Shown: positions 61,605 to 64,000 of the stretch, in pieces
Position numbering within the stretch: the stretch's first letter is position 1
Layout of the letters: every line of letters starts with the position of its first letter
Assembly: GCF_965228705.1 (NCBI RefSeq)
Contig: NZ_OZ245832.1
Coordinates: 1,426,001 to 1,490,000, forward strand
Direction: 5' to 3'
From: Croceimicrobium sp965228705
GTDB lineage: Bacteria > Bacteroidota > Bacteroidia > Flavobacteriales > Schleiferiaceae
DNA length: 64,000 bases
Notes under the pieces: generated by a model
What the model was told of the DNA's origin: nothing
What the model saw: the letters and a program-made list of their open reading frames with translations, nothing else
Databases searched by the model: none
Translations under genes and position numbers: made by a program

Positions 61605-61647
61605 ACTAAGCTTAAAATGATACCTTAGGTTTCTTAAACTAAGCTTA
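61605..61647 (+). repeat. Two copies of ACTAAGCTTA, each with the palindrome TAAGCTTA
   Basis: Copies at 61605-61614 and 61638-61647 begin 33 nt apart, close to three helical turns. The second ends on the A of the ATG of the next gene. They may be a paired protein site. A TAGGTTTC (61626-61633), one base from TAnnTTTG, lies between them. Confidence 0.35.
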
Positions 61648-62051
61648 TGAATCCAATTCTACGAAACCTAATCGCTGTAATCGTCGGTGCCTTTTTAGGC
61701 GGTGCACTCAATATGTTTATTGTCACGAATGGCAGCTCCATAATTCCTCTTCCTGAGGGAGTTGACAATAGTTCCATGGAAAGCCTTAGTGCAGGCATGC
61801 ACCTTTTTGAACCCAAGCATTTCCTAATGCCTTTCCTGGCCCATGCTTTAGGGACCTTATTGGCCGCATTTGTTTGTACCAAAATTGCGGTTCACCGGAA
61901 ATTGGCCTTAGCGATGTTAATCGGAGTTTTCTTCTTAGTGGGTGGCGTAATGATGGTATTCGAACTGCCCTCCCCGGCATGGTTTAATGCTACCGATATT
62001 ACCCTCGCTTATATCCCCATGGCTTGGATTGGCTATCGATTGGGAAAGTAA
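61647..62051 (+). CDS. Small membrane protein of unknown function
   Basis: 134 residues with four hydrophobic helices (about 5-27, 60-78, 84-104, 114-131). The opening MNPILRNLIAVIVGAFLGGALNMFIV and the later KHFLMPFLAHALGTLLAAFVCTKIA resemble small Bacteroidota membrane proteins without an assigned role. There is no operon partner; the bile acid symporter-family gene converges with a 1-nt gap. Confidence 0.6.
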   Translation: MNPILRNLIAVIVGAFLGGALNMFIVTNGSSIIPLPEGVDNSSMESLSAGMHLFEPKHFLMPFLAHALGTLLAAFVCTKIAVHRKLALAMLIGVFFLVGGVMMVFELPSPAWFNATDITLAYIPMAWIGYRLGK

Positions 62052-62052
62052 A

Positions 62053-62943
62053 TTAGAGGCTAATACCAAATCGTTCGTGGAAACGGTGCTTTAAGAGCCA
62101 GCCAACGAACCAGGTACTGAAGAAGCTAAAGCTACTGTACATCACCGGAATCAAGGAAATTTCCGCTCGACCAATAACCTGGGTGGCGATAAATATTGCC
62201 AGGGCTGCATTTTGCAAGCCTAATTCCACCGCTATAGTGTAGGAACCATCATGCTTTATTCCCGACCAACGCGAAAGGAAAAAGCCCATTACCATGGTTC
62301 CCACATTAAAGGCGACGAGAGGAATAAAGAGCCAGAAATGCTCCAAAAAGGCCGCTGACTGTGAACCGCCATCTTCAGCAAATAAAGCATAGCTGAAAAT
62401 CAAAAAGAGGATTATTGGCAGGATATAGCGCAGGGGTTGTTGCAAGCGCTTAATGTAATCTCTGGGGCCGTATTCATGCAGCAATACTCCCAGTACCACC
62501 GGCAAGACCACCGTAAATAGGATCTCCTTAAAAGTATCCATAAAGCCTATGCTGATTTCGGTTTCGGTATGCAGAAACCAGGTAAGCGCTAAATTGAGAT
62601 AAAGCGGGATACTGATTAAAATCCCAAAGCTATTGAAAGAAGTAAGGCTAACCGATAAGGCCACTCTACCCTTTAGCATATGGGTTACCAAGTTCGAGGC
62701 CGTGCCACCCGGAGCCGAAGCAATAAGTACCAAACCCACCTTATGCAAGGGGTCTAAAGGAAGAATCCAAGCCATTAAAAAGGCGATTAGGGGCAGCAAA
62801 AAGAACTGCCCGGCCAATCCAATCAGGATTCCTTTGGGTCTTAAGAATACCCTGCGGAAATCTGAAAAGCGCAGCCCCAGGCCAATACCCAACATAATGA
62901 AGGCTATGCCTCCTGGTATAAGGTAATCGCCCAGACTTTGCAC
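62053..62943 (-). CDS. Bile acid:Na+ symporter (BASS/ACR3-like) family transporter
   Basis: 296 residues with about nine to ten helices. The crossover motif GGTASNLVTHMLKGRVALSVSLTSFNS (about 85-111) and the second FNVGTMVMGFFLSRWSG and VELGLQNAALAIFIATQ regions are typical of BASS transporters, which move organic acids such as pantoate, pyruvate or bile acids with sodium. Substrate undefined. It begins 3 nt after the DUF349 gene's stop, in one minus-strand unit. Confidence 0.88.
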   Translation of the reverse strand: MQSLGDYLIPGGIAFIMLGIGLGLRFSDFRRVFLRPKGILIGLAGQFFLLPLIAFLMAWILPLDPLHKVGLVLIASAPGGTASNLVTHMLKGRVALSVSLTSFNSFGILISIPLYLNLALTWFLHTETEISIGFMDTFKEILFTVVLPVVLGVLLHEYGPRDYIKRLQQPLRYILPIILFLIFSYALFAEDGGSQSAAFLEHFWLFIPLVAFNVGTMVMGFFLSRWSGIKHDGSYTIAVELGLQNAALAIFIATQVIGRAEISLIPVMYSSFSFFSTWFVGWLLKHRFHERFGISL

Positions 62944-62946
62944 CTC

Positions 62947-63999
62947 TTATTCTTCGGAGCCTTGCGTTTCTTCAGAAGATTTTTCCTCTGCTTCACGCAT
63001 GGATTTAATCTTCTGTCCCAACATTTTTATTTGGGCCTGTAAAGAACTCACATTTGCTTTCTGAGCATCAATATTCTTAGTAGCTTCTTTTACGATTGGG
63101 CTATTCGGATTGCTGCTGCTGAAGAATCCTAAATTGTTTTCTAACTGAATCAGTTCCTTTTTAGCCTCATCCAATTTACGACGTAAGAAATCGCGCTCTC
63201 TTTGCAGTTCGCGTTCCCCTTGTGCCGCTAAGCTATCTACCTTATTCTCAAAGCGAATACGCTGTGATTCCTGACGATCTAAATCAATGGCCTTGAAAAA
63301 GCTGTCGATGGCCTTATTAAAACGGCCTTCTAGCTCATTACGCAATTTCTTGGGAGATGGTCCCATCTTGCGCCATTCGCCAATCTTGGCTTTAATCGCT
63401 TTAATGGCTTCTTTCTTATCACTTAAATCCGGAGCCCATTTTTCCAGTTCATCCAAGAAAGTTTGACGCTCCTCGGCATTGGCTTCAAACTTCTCATCGC
63501 GACCCTTATTATGGGCAGTTAAACGATCGAAGAAATGATTACAAGCCGAACGGAATTCCTTCCAAATTTTATCGCTTTCACTTTTCGGAACGTGGCCGAT
63601 TTTCTTCCAATCCGCTTGAATACGCTTCAACTCATTGGCAGTATCGCGCCAGTTTTCACTGTCCTTAAGTTCTTCAGCACGCGCCAATAAGCTGCGCTTC
63701 TTCTCTAAATTATCGTGGTGTTCCTTTTTAAGCTCTTTGTAGAATTGGTTTTTAGCTTGATTAAAGTCACGCAAGCCATCGCGGAATTGCTCCCAAACCG
63801 CATCATTGTCTGCCACATTTAGGCGACCAATCTTTTTAAAGGCATCCTGAATAGAGTTTACCTCTTTTATGGCTTTTTGCCATTCATGATGCTTAGTATG
63901 GTTCTTGGGTAAATTCTTTAATTGTGCTACCAATTTGCGTTTTTCCTCTAAGAGCTCTTCACGCTTAGTGCGCAATTCCTTGAAGTACTCATCGCGCTT
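62947..63999 (-). CDS. DUF349 domain protein (5' end outside the window)
   Basis: The frame stays open to the window's edge, so the start lies beyond 64000. The visible 350 residues are repeated helical DUF349 units of about 65-75 residues, each with a W-x-x-F/I pattern and KIG (DAVWEQFRDGLRDFNQAKN, WKKIGHVPKSESDKIWKEFR, RKMGPSPKKLRNELEGRFNKAID). A coiled coil follows (LDRQESQRIRFENKV to QIKMLGQKIK), then an acidic tail. DUF349 proteins are large helical proteins of unknown role found widely in Bacteroidota and Actinobacteria. Confidence 0.85.
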   Translation of the reverse strand, partial: KRDEYFKELRTKREELLEEKRKLVAQLKNLPKNHTKHHEWQKAIKEVNSIQDAFKKIGRLNVADNDAVWEQFRDGLRDFNQAKNQFYKELKKEHHDNLEKKRSLLARAEELKDSENWRDTANELKRIQADWKKIGHVPKSESDKIWKEFRSACNHFFDRLTAHNKGRDEKFEANAEERQTFLDELEKWAPDLSDKKEAIKAIKAKIGEWRKMGPSPKKLRNELEGRFNKAIDSFFKAIDLDRQESQRIRFENKVDSLAAQGERELQRERDFLRRKLDEAKKELIQLENNLGFFSSSNPNSPIVKEATKNIDAQKANVSSLQAQIKMLGQKIKSMREAEEKSSEETQGSEE

Positions 64000-64000
64000 T

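Overview
The window looks like a chromosomal segment of a Bacteroidota bacterium, most likely of the order Flavobacteriales or close to it. The signs are a gldI-type peptidyl-prolyl isomerase beside an NrnA phosphoesterase, families typical of the phylum (DUF4249, DUF5606, DUF5777, rhomboid with a C-terminal tail, CarboxypepD_reg-type TonB-dependent receptor), very few Shine-Dalgarno sequences, and many matches to the Bacteroidota promoter (TTG at -33, TAnnTTTG at -7). Coding density is high and most of the content is ordinary core genome. I see no tRNA, rRNA, CRISPR array, insertion sequence or prophage.

Layout. 1-2.6 kb: two rhomboid proteases and an EEP-family phosphatase in one + unit. 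2.7-6.8 kb: an outer-membrane protein, a 2-Cys peroxiredoxin, and a TSUP exporter-methyltransferase-ZIP operon. 6.9-8.6 kb: a membrane-anchored winged-helix regulator divergent from a TonB-C-like protein, with phased repeats between them. 8.8-13 kb: secreted WG-repeat-like and beta-barrel proteins. 13-17.3 kb: a symporter-lipoprotein-M14 peptidase unit. 17.5-26.9 kb: THUMP methyltransferase, priA, lysoplasmalogenase, M48 peptidase, Hsp20, pseudouridine synthase, panB and a DUF4249 lipoprotein. 27-29.9 kb: dnaK, tpx and thioredoxin, each with a clear terminator. 30-33.4 kb: a tightly overlapped sixA-ppk1-ppx polyphosphate operon. 33.6-37.3 kb: ruvX-def-TPR-DUF5606-mazG, divergent from dapD.

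38-43 kb is the most accessory-looking part. It is visibly AT-richer and holds a protein with a nucleoside-deoxyribosyltransferase/TIR-like N-terminus and a helical C-terminus (a candidate immune effector), a secreted leucine-rich-repeat protein, an orphan lipoprotein and long non-coding gaps, interrupted by one ordinary MFS gene. 43-50 kb: secreted proteins, a serine hydrolase, a cytochrome-YceI-DUF5777 operon and transporters. 50-53.6 kb: nrnA-gldI followed by two tandem cyclophilin-FKBP fusion proteins. 53.6-60 kb: a clan GH-A glycosidase-like protein, a TonB-dependent receptor and uvrB. 60.2-61.6 kb: a DoxX-glutathione peroxidase-OhrR operon with a perfect palindrome at its promoter. The window ends with a bile acid:Na+ symporter-family protein and a truncated DUF349 gene.

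Themes: envelope proteins, peroxide and thiol stress (peroxiredoxin, Tpx, GPx/OhrR, thioredoxin), protein folding (DnaK, Hsp20, three PPIases) and polyphosphate. No wholly new multi-gene system is proven. The best leads are a repeated promoter/start-codon layout implying leaderless mRNAs, the phased operator-like repeats at 7.75 kb, the TIR/NDT-like protein at 38 kb and the OhrR palindrome at 60.19 kb.
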